From: a bacterium
GTDB taxonomy: Bacteria > Bacteroidota > Ignavibacteria > SZUA-365
Direction of reading: 5' to 3'
DNA length: 64,000 bases
NCBI GenBank assembly: GCA_020444325.1
Contig: JAHLLD010000001.1
Location: forward strand, 1-64,000
Shown here: piece by piece, positions 33,263-41,155 of the stretch
Numbering within the stretch: the first letter of the stretch is position 1
Layout: the number at the start of each line of letters is the position of its first letter
Notes under the pieces: generated by a model
Seen by the model: the letters and a program-made list of their open reading frames with translations, nothing else
Databases searched by the model: none
Told to the model about the DNA's origin: nothing
Program-made: the position numbers and the translations under genes

Positions 33263-35558
33263 AGAACACCGCGGACACTCCGATACTCGGCAAGATCCCG
33301 ATACTCCCGCCCTGGGTTTCGACGCGGTTGTTGCGGGGATCCCAGCGGTAGGATTGGACGTTCTTGCGGTTGTAGAGGTTCTGGATGTCGATGTAGGTGA
33401 TGAGACTCCATCCGCTGAACAGCCAGCGACGCTCGACGCGGAGGTCGAGGGAGTGGAAGTCCGGCAGACGGGCTTCGTTGTAATCTGCCTCGTAATTGCG
33501 GCTGCCGTCCGGTTGGAAGGGGGTGTAGGGCGTGCCCGAGCCGTAACGGAATTTCGACGAGACTTCCCACTTCTCCCCGATCTTCCATCCCCCACTCAAA
33601 TTCAAAATGACGCGCTGGTCGTAGAGTCCGGGACGCGACACGCCGTCGATCGCGGTGTACTCGGTCTCGTTCAGCGACAGACTGAATATCCCGTAAAACG
33701 GTAGCTCCGAAAGACGCTTCTGCACGAGCAGTTCGATTCCCCGCGAGGTGCCGTTTCCCACACTCTGCAGGTTGTCGAAACCGAAGGCGTCGAAACCGCT
33801 CTCCGCTCCGCCAAAGCCGGCACCGGTGTTGGCGAGCACGAGCCAGGGACGCTCACTGCTGGCGGGATAGTCGTGGTACTCCTTGTAATACCCCTCCACA
33901 CGCACACGGAGATCGGAGCGCAGCAGGTGCTCGACGCCGAGCACGGTCTGCTGCACTTTCACGAAATCCAGGCTCGTGTTGGCTGGATTGGACATCAGCC
34001 AGATGTAGCTGGGGGATTGATAGTACGTGCCTCCGCTCGCAGTGACGGAAGTCACGTCGGTGAAGGAATACCGGACCGATGCCCGGGGGGAAATGGCGAC
34101 GGGGTTTTCGATGAGATTGAAATAATCCATGCGTCCCCCAACAGTCACCCGCAGCTTCGGCAGCAGATCACGCGCCAGCTGCACGTATGCATTGGCCTTG
34201 TACGCAGTGGTATCCCACTGGTTTTCCATGTTGCTGATCATCGGATTTTCGTTGAAACTGTCCGGGGTCGGGGTCCACGCAAATGCGCCGTCAATCTTCG
34301 CCCGCTTCCCCTGCACACCGAAACTCAGCTCCAGTGCGCGGTCATCGAGAAGGAACACGCCATCCGCCCGCAGACTCGTCTCCCCTTCCTTCGAGTCGCT
34401 GACGAAAACAGGATTGAGCAGGGAATCGGACTGCAGGAAACTGTAATCGACGAACGTCCTCCCAAGCGCAAAGCTCACAAAGCCGTTATCCATCAGATGC
34501 CTCCAGCGGATGTTGGAGAAATACTGATCCTGCGCATTCCCTAGCACGCGGCTGTTGGAAAAGCGCTGCTCCTCGTCGTCGTTGAAAAAGCGGACGTTGT
34601 CGAGCACGCCGATGGTCAGGAAGGAAATTTCATTCGCGCGGTCGATGTCGTACGTGGCCTTGCCGATGAAATCCCAGTATTCAGGCACGAAGCCGAAGCC
34701 CGCGGCCTTGAAGATGAAATCGAGGTAGCTGCGCCGGGCGCTGAAGAGGAAGGAACCGTGTTCGCCGATGGGACCCTCGGAATTGAGTCCGAACTGTGTG
34801 GCGGACACGTTGACCTTGCCGCCGAGGCGATCACGTCGACCCTCCTGCAGCGTGATGTTCATGACGGAAGAAAGTTTGTCGCCGTAGCGCGGACCAAATC
34901 CCCCGGTCGCGAAAGTCACGTCCTTCACGAAATCCAGGTTGATGAAGCTCAGGGGACCCCCGGTCGCGCCCTGCGTGCCGAAGTGATTGATGTTGGGAAT
35001 TTCGAGTCCATCAACCACGTAAAGATTTTCCGAAGGCGCGCCGCCGCGCACGATCAGGTCGTTTCGTCCCGCCGACGCCTGCACCACCCCGGGCAGCACC
35101 GCAATGGCGCGCACGACATCCTCCTGTCCCCCGGGGAAACGGCGGATTTCCTCATACGACAGCGTCTGCGCACTCACCGGCGCATCCGCATTCTCGCGGA
35201 AATAATCCGCCTCGACCACCACTTCGTCCAGATCGATGGCAGTGGAAGCGAGGTCGAAATCCACCTGCGTCTCGCGTCCCGGCTGCACGACCACATCGGT
35301 CTCGATCTGCGCCTTGTAGCCAATGACAGAAGCCTGCACCCGGTAGGTGCCCGCATCCACATTGTCGACCACATAGCGTCCCTCCAGATCCGTCGCCGCC
35401 CCGAAAGAACTGCCCTTCAAAAACACGTTCGCACCCACCAGCGGCTCTTTCGTCACCGCATCCAGCACCCTGCCCCGCACCGACCCCGTGCCCTGGGCAT
35501 GCAGCATGGCCGTGGAAACGAGCATGGTAAATGTTAGGATATGTAAAATTTGTCTCAT
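33261..35558 (-). CDS. TonB-dependent outer-membrane receptor, 765 aa
   Basis: The signal peptide is MRQILHILTFTMLVSTAMLHAQ. A carboxypeptidase-regulatory-like domain (about residues 25-110: GSVRGRVLDAVTKEPLVGANVFLKGSSFGAATDLEGRY in two halves) precedes the plug (about 130-230: RFPGGQEDVVRAIAVLPGVVQ, NDLIVRGGAPSENLYVVDGLEIPN), and the beta-barrel runs to the C-terminus. The last residue is Phe, as in most outer-membrane barrels (SAVF). It imports an unknown ligand, or serves in surface assembly. The upstream gap (35559-35830) is almost entirely repeat, leaving about 20 bp before the element. Confidence 0.93.
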   Translation of the reverse strand: MRQILHILTFTMLVSTAMLHAQGTGSVRGRVLDAVTKEPLVGANVFLKGSSFGAATDLEGRYVVDNVDAGTYRVQASVIGYKAQIETDVVVQPGRETQVDFDLASTAIDLDEVVVEADYFRENADAPVSAQTLSYEEIRRFPGGQEDVVRAIAVLPGVVQASAGRNDLIVRGGAPSENLYVVDGLEIPNINHFGTQGATGGPLSFINLDFVKDVTFATGGFGPRYGDKLSSVMNITLQEGRRDRLGGKVNVSATQFGLNSEGPIGEHGSFLFSARRSYLDFIFKAAGFGFVPEYWDFIGKATYDIDRANEISFLTIGVLDNVRFFNDDEEQRFSNSRVLGNAQDQYFSNIRWRHLMDNGFVSFALGRTFVDYSFLQSDSLLNPVFVSDSKEGETSLRADGVFLLDDRALELSFGVQGKRAKIDGAFAWTPTPDSFNENPMISNMENQWDTTAYKANAYVQLARDLLPKLRVTVGGRMDYFNLIENPVAISPRASVRYSFTDVTSVTASGGTYYQSPSYIWLMSNPANTSLDFVKVQQTVLGVEHLLRSDLRVRVEGYYKEYHDYPASSERPWLVLANTGAGFGGAESGFDAFGFDNLQSVGNGTSRGIELLVQKRLSELPFYGIFSLSLNETEYTAIDGVSRPGLYDQRVILNLSGGWKIGEKWEVSSKFRYGSGTPYTPFQPDGSRNYEADYNEARLPDFHSLDLRVERRWLFSGWSLITYIDIQNLYNRKNVQSYRWDPRNNRVETQGGSIGILPSIGVSAVF

Positions 35559-35574
35559 GTCTGTCTAATTAAAT

Positions 35575-35840
35575 GCAACCACAGATTACACGGATTTAAA
35601 CACAGATTCCTCAGAGGGAATTCCCGGGCGCAGATTGAACGCAGAGGGAAGAGGAACGCAGATTATCGCGGATTACACGCGGATTATCGCTGAGTGAAAT
35701 GGGAAAAAAGAGTAACGCAGATTTTCGCTGAGTTATCGCTGATTTTCGCAGGTATAACAATTCTTCAAGACTAACCGGCGAAAATCTGCGTTTAATCTAT
35801 GAGAATCCGCGTAGCTCTTCCCTCCTGCGTTCAATCTGCG
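35575..35840. repeat. CGCAGATT-word element, longest simple copy
   Basis: It starts with ACAGATTACACGGATTTAAAC, a diverged flank, then GCGCAGATTGAACGCAGAGG, GAGGAACGCAGATTATCGC, GGATTACACGCGGATTATCGC and others forward, an AT-rich centre (ACAATTCTTCAAGAC), then inverted GGCGAAAATCTGCGTTTAATC and GAATCCGCGTAGCTC. It ends inside the next gene's stop region: CTC GCA GAT TGA. Confidence 0.88.
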
Positions 35841-37141
35841 AGTTTCTCCGGGGGATGGTAGATTCCTTTTTTGATGGCTTCCTCCATGAGTCGGTTGGCG
35901 AATGGAGGAATTCCATGGTAGAGGCCCGTGCCGGTTTGCTTCCATTCGCTTAGTCCGTGTGTGAGTCGGGTTTTCATGATTCGCATGCTGGGCAGGGACA
36001 TGTGAATGGAGCCGAGATTGAAGAGCAGTGCGAGGGACACAATGACCCAAACGAGGTTTTTCCTTGATCTCAACCAGGGTCCGGCGTACTCGATAAATGC
36101 CAGGTACAGCATGATGAGAGCGACAATGGCGAAAATTCTGTACCGTGGAATCAGAGCCTGGTGTTCGCCCCAGCCTGAGCGGCTGAGTCCGATTAGCAGC
36201 ATGGTCAGGAAGAGGAAAAGCAGAAAGTAATAAGCCACGGGATTTCGCCGCATGTATCCTTTCCAGGTGAGGAAAGCGAAGAACAGCGCCTCAGCCACTC
36301 CTACCGCCAGCACGAGCCTGTGGTCCAGAAACTTCAGATACGATCCGGCGAGGATTCCGGCAGTCTTCATCACCAAAACGGGATTGAGTAGTGCTGCGAC
36401 GAGGTCCGGTGCATGCCCCGGAGTCTGATAGCCATCGAGGTACAGGTACGCTGCACTGGCGGCAGCGATAATGAGAATGCCCAGGTGCAGATTTTCGCGC
36501 ACGCCCAGTTTCCAGTTCACATAACGGCGGGACTTCAGATTCCCTGCGATTCTGAACAGTTCCCAGATGAGCAACACCACGAAAACCAGTATCCCGTTTC
36601 CACCTGTGAACGCAGCCATCACGGCAAATACGGCCGCCACGAGATATGACCACGTCTTTCCCCTGCTCCACAGGAGGAGGGAAAGCAGTACGAACAAAAG
36701 GACCCAGAAGTTCTGCAGCGAGGCCATTGCCCAGATCATGTTTCGCCACGATTGCGGCTGGAACAGCAGATACGCTACCGGCACGAAAAACATGATCGGA
36801 TATTTGAGAGACCTGTACATTTTCAGCAGCAACAGAAACAGCAGCAGCAGCGCGAGATTTCCGAAGTACATCAGATGCTCAAAATTTATCTCACCGAACA
36901 GATGATAATACCCCGATGCACTGAGCCGTATCCATGCCACCCGATGCTCATTGAACTGCGCAATCCACCCCGATAAATCTGCCCGATCAGAAACAACGTG
37001 TGCCAGTATCGTATCGTAATCATCCAGCGCAGGGATATTCACACCGTAGTGCTGAAGCAGCACCACATACCCGATCATCGGTAGCAGCATCAGAACAGAT
37101 GCATAAACCCGGGGAGTGATATGTGGGAATTGAAGTTTCAA
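35831..37141 (-). CDS. GT-C-like multi-spanning membrane protein, 436 aa
   Basis: About ten hydrophobic segments follow a first periplasmic loop that carries an acidic pair (VNIPALDDYDTILAHV), the typical place of the catalytic Asp in GT-C glycosyltransferases, and NEHRVAWIRLSASGYYHLFGEINFEH. It probably transfers a sugar from a polyprenyl-phosphate donor, but the exact family is not clear. The C-terminus LAD-stop is encoded by the edge of the CGCAGATT element, so the native end may be lost. Last gene of the polysaccharide locus. Confidence 0.7.
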   Translation of the reverse strand: MKLQFPHITPRVYASVLMLLPMIGYVVLLQHYGVNIPALDDYDTILAHVVSDRADLSGWIAQFNEHRVAWIRLSASGYYHLFGEINFEHLMYFGNLALLLLFLLLLKMYRSLKYPIMFFVPVAYLLFQPQSWRNMIWAMASLQNFWVLLFVLLSLLLWSRGKTWSYLVAAVFAVMAAFTGGNGILVFVVLLIWELFRIAGNLKSRRYVNWKLGVRENLHLGILIIAAASAAYLYLDGYQTPGHAPDLVAALLNPVLVMKTAGILAGSYLKFLDHRLVLAVGVAEALFFAFLTWKGYMRRNPVAYYFLLFLFLTMLLIGLSRSGWGEHQALIPRYRIFAIVALIMLYLAFIEYAGPWLRSRKNLVWVIVSLALLFNLGSIHMSLPSMRIMKTRLTHGLSEWKQTGTGLYHGIPPFANRLMEEAIKKGIYHPPEKLAD

Positions 37142-37262
37142 AGATTAAGAGCTACGCAGATTTTCGCAGGTGAGGTTGAATACAAATTCATACCGGCGAA
37201 AATCTGCGTTTAATCTGTGAGAATCTGCGTGGCTCTTTCCTCTGCGCTGAATCCGCGAAATC
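37142..37262. repeat. CGCAGATT-word element
   Basis: It fills the whole 121-bp gap between rfbC and the GT-C-like gene: TTAAGAGCTACGCAGATTTT forward, the AT-rich centre GAATACAAATTCATAC, then GGCGAAAATCTGCGTTTAATC and GAGAATCTGCGTGGCTC inverted. It abuts the TAA stop of rfbC. Confidence 0.88.
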
Positions 37263-37808
37263 TTACATGTATTCCGGCAGATTTTCAAGTTCCCTCAACC
37301 GCAACCCTTTCCGGTCCTTCTCTGACAGCAGCGGTTCATCCACTGGCCAAGTGATGCCGATGGCGGGGTCGTTCCAGAGGAGGGTGTGTTCGTGTTCGGG
37401 GTGGTAGTAGTCGGAGCATTTGTAGAGGAAGTCGGCGCTGTCGGTAAGGACGCAGAAGCCGTGCGCGAAGCCGGGGGGAACCCAGAGCTGCCGCTTGTTT
37501 TCGGCGCTGAGTTCGTGTCCTTCCCATTTCCCGAAGGTCGGCGAGCCGTGACGGACGTCGACCAGCACATCATACACCGCTCCAGTGGTGACGCGAATGA
37601 GTTTCCCCTGTCCATGCGGATGCTGGAAATGCAGTCCCCGCAGCGTCCCCTTCACCGACCGCGAATGATTATCCTGCACCAGCGCCGGCACCCCCTGCGC
37701 CTCAAACGCATCCTTCCGGAAGCTCTCCATAAAAAAGCCCCGCTCATCGCCGAAGACCTTCGGTTCGATGAGGAGAATGCCAGGGAGGGTGGTGGTGATG
37801 AAGTTCAT
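37263..37808 (-). CDS. rfbC: dTDP-4-dehydrorhamnose 3,5-epimerase (RmlC-type), 181 aa
   Basis: A cupin-fold epimerase in nucleotide-sugar synthesis. It has GILLIEPKVFGDERGFFMESF, DNHSRSVKGTLRGLHFQ, the catalytic-His region, GKWEGHELSAENKRQLWVPPGFAHGFCVL, YKCSDYYHPEHEHTLLWNDP and IGITWP. The ATG at 37808 was chosen because the further in-frame start at 37817 is TTG without a ribosome site. A CGCAGATT element begins 6 bp upstream, so there is no native promoter; expression must come from the upstream ugd transcript or the element. rmlA and rmlB are not in the window. Confidence 0.93.
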   Translation of the reverse strand: MNFITTTLPGILLIEPKVFGDERGFFMESFRKDAFEAQGVPALVQDNHSRSVKGTLRGLHFQHPHGQGKLIRVTTGAVYDVLVDVRHGSPTFGKWEGHELSAENKRQLWVPPGFAHGFCVLTDSADFLYKCSDYYHPEHEHTLLWNDPAIGITWPVDEPLLSEKDRKGLRLRELENLPEYM

Positions 37809-37814
37809 AGGTAT

Positions 37815-37975
37815 CAACTGAAGAGGAACGCAGATTCTCGCTGATTTTCCGCAGATTCTCGCAGGTAAAAATTATAAAATCCTTCCCTGCGATAATCTGC
37901 GTTTAATTTGCGATAATCTGCGTAGCTCTTACTCCTGCGTTAAATCTGCGTAGCTCTTACTCCTGCGTAATCTAT
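37815..37975. repeat. CGCAGATT-word element with a duplicated edge
   Basis: It fills the gap between ugd and rfbC. The centre is GCAGGTAAAAATTATAAAAT, with CCCTGCG on the right side. The right edge TAAATCTGCGTAGCTCTTAC (with TCCTGCG) occurs twice in tandem, a fresh-looking duplication. ATTACGCAG at the edge follows the TAG stop of ugd directly. Confidence 0.9.
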
Positions 37976-39315
37976 TTCCTTCCGCGTACAGGGGGACGTC
38001 CGATCGAGAAATAATCAAACCCGTTCTCTTCCATCTCTTCCATGTCGTAGATGTTGCGGCCATCGAAGACGACGGGGACGTTGAGCATGGAGTGGATTTT
38101 CTTCCAGTCGGGCATGCGGAATTCATTCCACTCGGTGACGAGGAGAAGGGCGTCGGCGTTTTCGAGTGCGGCGTAGGCGCCTTCGGCATAAGTGATGCGG
38201 TCGCCGAAACGCAGCTCACGCGTGTTTTCCATGGCCTCGGGATCGTAGGCCTGCACTTTTGCACCGGCGTCGAGCAGGTGATCGATGATGATGAAGGCCG
38301 GGGCTTCGCGCGTGTCGTCGGTGTTGGGCTTGAACGCGAGTCCCCAGATGGCAAAGGTCTTGCCCGCGAGATCGCCGTCGAAGTACTCATACACTTTCTT
38401 GAAAAAGCGCTTGGGCTGATCGGCGTTGACATCCTCCACTGCCTGCACGATGCGCAGGGTGTTCTGCGCGTTGGTGCTGGTCTTGAGCAGTGCCTTGACG
38501 TCCTTCGGGAAACAACTGCCACCGTAGCCGGATCCCGCGAAGAGGAATTTCTTGCCGATGCGCGAATCCGTGCCGATGCCGCGGCGCACGTTGTCGATGT
38601 TGGCGCCGAGGATTTCGCACAGGTTGGCCAGGTCGTTCATGAAGGAAATGCGCATGGCCAGGTGCGAGTTGGCGGCGTACTTGGTGATTTCCGCGCTGCG
38701 TTCGTCCATGACGATGATGGGATTTCCGGAAAGGACGAAAGGCTCGTACAGTTCGGTGAGAATGTCGATGGCGCGCTCGTCGCTGGCGCCGATGACCACG
38801 CGATCGGGACGCAGACTGTCCTCCACCGCGAAGCCTTCACGCAGGAATTCCGGGTTCGATGCCACGCTGAATTCGCCGTCATAGTTCGCGCGAATGGTTT
38901 CGGTGACTTTCTCCGATGTCCCAATCGGCACGGTGCTCTTGTCGACGATGACTTTGAACGGCTGCGGTGCGTGCTTCGCGAGAATGTTGCCGATGTCCTC
39001 GGCCACTTTCAGCACGTACTGCAGGTCGGCGCTGCCGTCTTCCTGCGGAGGCGTAGGGAGACAGAGGAAAATCACATCCGAATTCAGCACCGCGTGCTCG
39101 AGGTCGTCAGTGAATTTCAATCGTCCACGCTGATAATTGCGTTCGTACAGGGGATGCAGTCCCGGTTCGTAAATCGGGATCTGTCCATTATTCAGCTTCT
39201 GCAGCTTCTTCGGGTCATTATCGACGCAGATCACCTGGTTGCCGTTCTCGGCAAAGCAGGTGCCGGAAACCAGGCCTACGTAGCCTGTTCCTACAACACT
39301 GATGTTATACGACAT
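37972..39315 (-). CDS. ugd: UDP-glucose 6-dehydrogenase, 447 aa
   Basis: Oxidises UDP-glucose twice with NAD+ to UDP-glucuronate, a precursor for acidic polysaccharides. The N-terminal Rossmann motif is VVGTGYVGLVSGTCFAENG; IYEPGL, STVPIGTSEKV, ASNPEFLREGFAVEDSLRPDRVVIG, the catalytic-Cys loop GSGYGGSCFPKDVKALL and the C-terminal WGLAFKPNTDDTREAPA region follow. Length standard. The product fits with asnB downstream of the locus centre (uronamide formation) as inference. Stop TAG is fused to the repeat edge. Confidence 0.95.
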   Translation of the reverse strand: MSYNISVVGTGYVGLVSGTCFAENGNQVICVDNDPKKLQKLNNGQIPIYEPGLHPLYERNYQRGRLKFTDDLEHAVLNSDVIFLCLPTPPQEDGSADLQYVLKVAEDIGNILAKHAPQPFKVIVDKSTVPIGTSEKVTETIRANYDGEFSVASNPEFLREGFAVEDSLRPDRVVIGASDERAIDILTELYEPFVLSGNPIIVMDERSAEITKYAANSHLAMRISFMNDLANLCEILGANIDNVRRGIGTDSRIGKKFLFAGSGYGGSCFPKDVKALLKTSTNAQNTLRIVQAVEDVNADQPKRFFKKVYEYFDGDLAGKTFAIWGLAFKPNTDDTREAPAFIIIDHLLDAGAKVQAYDPEAMENTRELRFGDRITYAEGAYAALENADALLLVTEWNEFRMPDWKKIHSMLNVPVVFDGRNIYDMEEMEENGFDYFSIGRPPVRGRK

Positions 39316-39369
39316 ACATACTCACAGAATAAGTCAGGGAGAACATTTCTATGTGGTGGTGGACGAAGC

Positions 39370-40809
39370 TCATGCGGCGTCTGAATCAGCAGCGCGATCT
39401 CCGTCGTTGGACTTCTTCTTTTCTTTCCCGCTGGAAGTGCCATTACCGTTCTTGTGATGACCGTTCCCGTTTTTTCCATTGGCATGGAAACCATTCCCAT
39501 TCGTATGCAGTCCATTTCCGTTGGAATGCACTCCGTTGCCGTTGCCGTTGCCGTTGACATGGATGCCATTGCCGTTCACATGCACGCCATTCCCGTTGAC
39601 GTGAATCCCGTTGCCGTTCACGTGCACGCCATTCCCGTTGGCATGAATGCCGTTCGATTTCCCGTTCCCGTTGCGGACGAGGACATCATGCGCGAGGGCT
39701 TCGAAATTGGGGATGTGACGGCGCGCGCGTCTGCGAGCCGCGAGCGAGGGCAGCACGAGTTCGGTGTAACCAAGCTTGTGAAGGAAGGCGGCCTTGCCGG
39801 CGATGAGAACACCGATGAGTATCCATCCCCCGGTGGGAGGAAGCATGGCCACCGCGATACCGGCGATGCCGTAGAGGGAGGACAGCAGAGCGAGCACACC
39901 GACCGAGCGACTGAGCGAGAGGTTGAAGCGCTCTTTCACCATGTGGTGGATGTGCAGCAGGTCGGCCGAGAAGGGGTTGGACCCGCGCATGATGCGCCGG
40001 AAAAATGCCAGCAGTGTGTCGGAAACCGGGAGTCCCAGAATGATGATGGGGACGAGGATGGAAATGAAATCGTCGGGTCCCGCGTCGACGATCATCCAGC
40101 CGCTGAAGGCGAGGACGAAGCCGATGAACATCGATCCCCCATCACCCATGAAGATGCGCGCGGGATGCGTGTTGAAGGTCAGGAAGCCCAGGATAGCGCC
40201 ACTCAGCGTAAGCAGCATGAGTCCGATCACCGGATTGCCCCACAGAAAAGCCACCACCGCCAGCGCAATGGCGGAAATCAGCGAGGTCGCGCCCGCGAGT
40301 CCATCCATCCCGTCAATCATGTTGATGGCGTTGGTCGTCCCGACCAGCCACAGCAGAGACACCACCATGCCGATGGAATTCACCAGCACGCCGGAATTCT
40401 CAATACTGAACACTGAAGGGAAAAGGTTCGATTTCGTGGCCCCGAGAATCATCAGGAAGGCCGCGATGAACTGGAAGAAGAACTTCTGCGAATACGTCAG
40501 CTCGCGCAGATCGTCGATGACGCCGAGGACGACAATGATCAGCGTTGCTTCCGCGATGTACAGGTACATCGGCACGAAGTTCGCGTACTCGGCTGCGAAA
40601 AAACCCACGCCCTCGATTGCGAGCATCACCCCCATCGCCACGGTGAACGCCGCGATGATCCCGTACCCACCGGTAAACGGCACGCTTTCCGCGTGCATTT
40701 TCCGCTGTTCGTCGGGACGATCCAGCAATCCGTACCGCCGGGCGAGACGTATGCACAATGGCATCGCCGTCACGGCAAGCAGCAGGGCGAGTATGGGATA
40801 TAGCATCAT
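39370..40809 (-). CDS. WecA/TagO-type polyprenyl-phosphate sugar-1-phosphate transferase with Asn-Gly-His repeat tail, 479 aa
   Basis: An integral membrane enzyme starting polysaccharide synthesis by moving a HexNAc-1-phosphate to undecaprenyl phosphate. The MraY/WecA motifs are VLGVIDDLRELTYSQK, NMIDGMDGLAGATS, FMGDGGSMFIGF and LLHIHHMVKERF. The Met pair at 40809/40806 begins the first membrane helix; an upstream Met at 40890 would add 27 poorly related residues. The last 100 residues are most odd: repeated NGNGxHxNGNG units with about a dozen His, then a KEKKKSNDGD tail, facing the cytoplasm if the family topology holds. Confidence 0.88.
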   Translation of the reverse strand: MMLYPILALLLAVTAMPLCIRLARRYGLLDRPDEQRKMHAESVPFTGGYGIIAAFTVAMGVMLAIEGVGFFAAEYANFVPMYLYIAEATLIIVVLGVIDDLRELTYSQKFFFQFIAAFLMILGATKSNLFPSVFSIENSGVLVNSIGMVVSLLWLVGTTNAINMIDGMDGLAGATSLISAIALAVVAFLWGNPVIGLMLLTLSGAILGFLTFNTHPARIFMGDGGSMFIGFVLAFSGWMIVDAGPDDFISILVPIIILGLPVSDTLLAFFRRIMRGSNPFSADLLHIHHMVKERFNLSLSRSVGVLALLSSLYGIAGIAVAMLPPTGGWILIGVLIAGKAAFLHKLGYTELVLPSLAARRRARRHIPNFEALAHDVLVRNGNGKSNGIHANGNGVHVNGNGIHVNGNGVHVNGNGIHVNGNGNGNGVHSNGNGLHTNGNGFHANGKNGNGHHKNGNGTSSGKEKKKSNDGDRAADSDAA

Positions 40810-40954
40810 CAGCGCATGCGCTCCAGTTCGGTCAATTATCGAAAAATACGAAGATCGGGGGAGGGAACAAACTTCATTGGTGTTTGTCACCTACGCGGGA
40901 ATTGACACAATGGGTGCGGGTATGTTACAGGGTTCTTTCCGATTGACCTCAGCT

Positions 40955-41155
40955 TCGCTGAGTCAATCGGAGGTGTTTCCGCTTCGCGGAGGCGTTTGCC
41001 CTCCGCTACGCGGAGCGCAGGTATTGCCCCTCCGGGGCGTACACAGATTACACGGATGCTGCCGAAAACTATCCCCGCGCAGCGGGGATAAAGAACTGGC
41101 CTCCGCGCAGCGGAAGACAAACACCTCGACGCGAGCGCAGCGAGCGGCGAAACAC
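40955..41155. repeat. Hairpin-module array 10 (AGGTGTTT linker class) with surrounding gap
   Basis: Modules include GATTGACCTCAGCTTCGCTG (to AGTCAATC), CCGCTTCGCGG, CTCCGCTACGCGGAG, GCCCCTCCGGGGC, ATCCCCGCGCAGCGGGGAT and CCGCGCAGCGG, with linkers AGGTGTTT, AGGCGTTT, AGGTATT and, inverted, AAACACCT. It also contains a short ACACAGATTACACGGAT piece of the other repeat family. The 40810-40954 part holds the wec leader; no gene is seen. Confidence 0.75.

Noticed and set aside
35575-35840. Insertion sequence with transposase
   Set aside because: The element has inverted-repeat structure but no coding capacity; no transposase or integrase gene was seen anywhere in the window.
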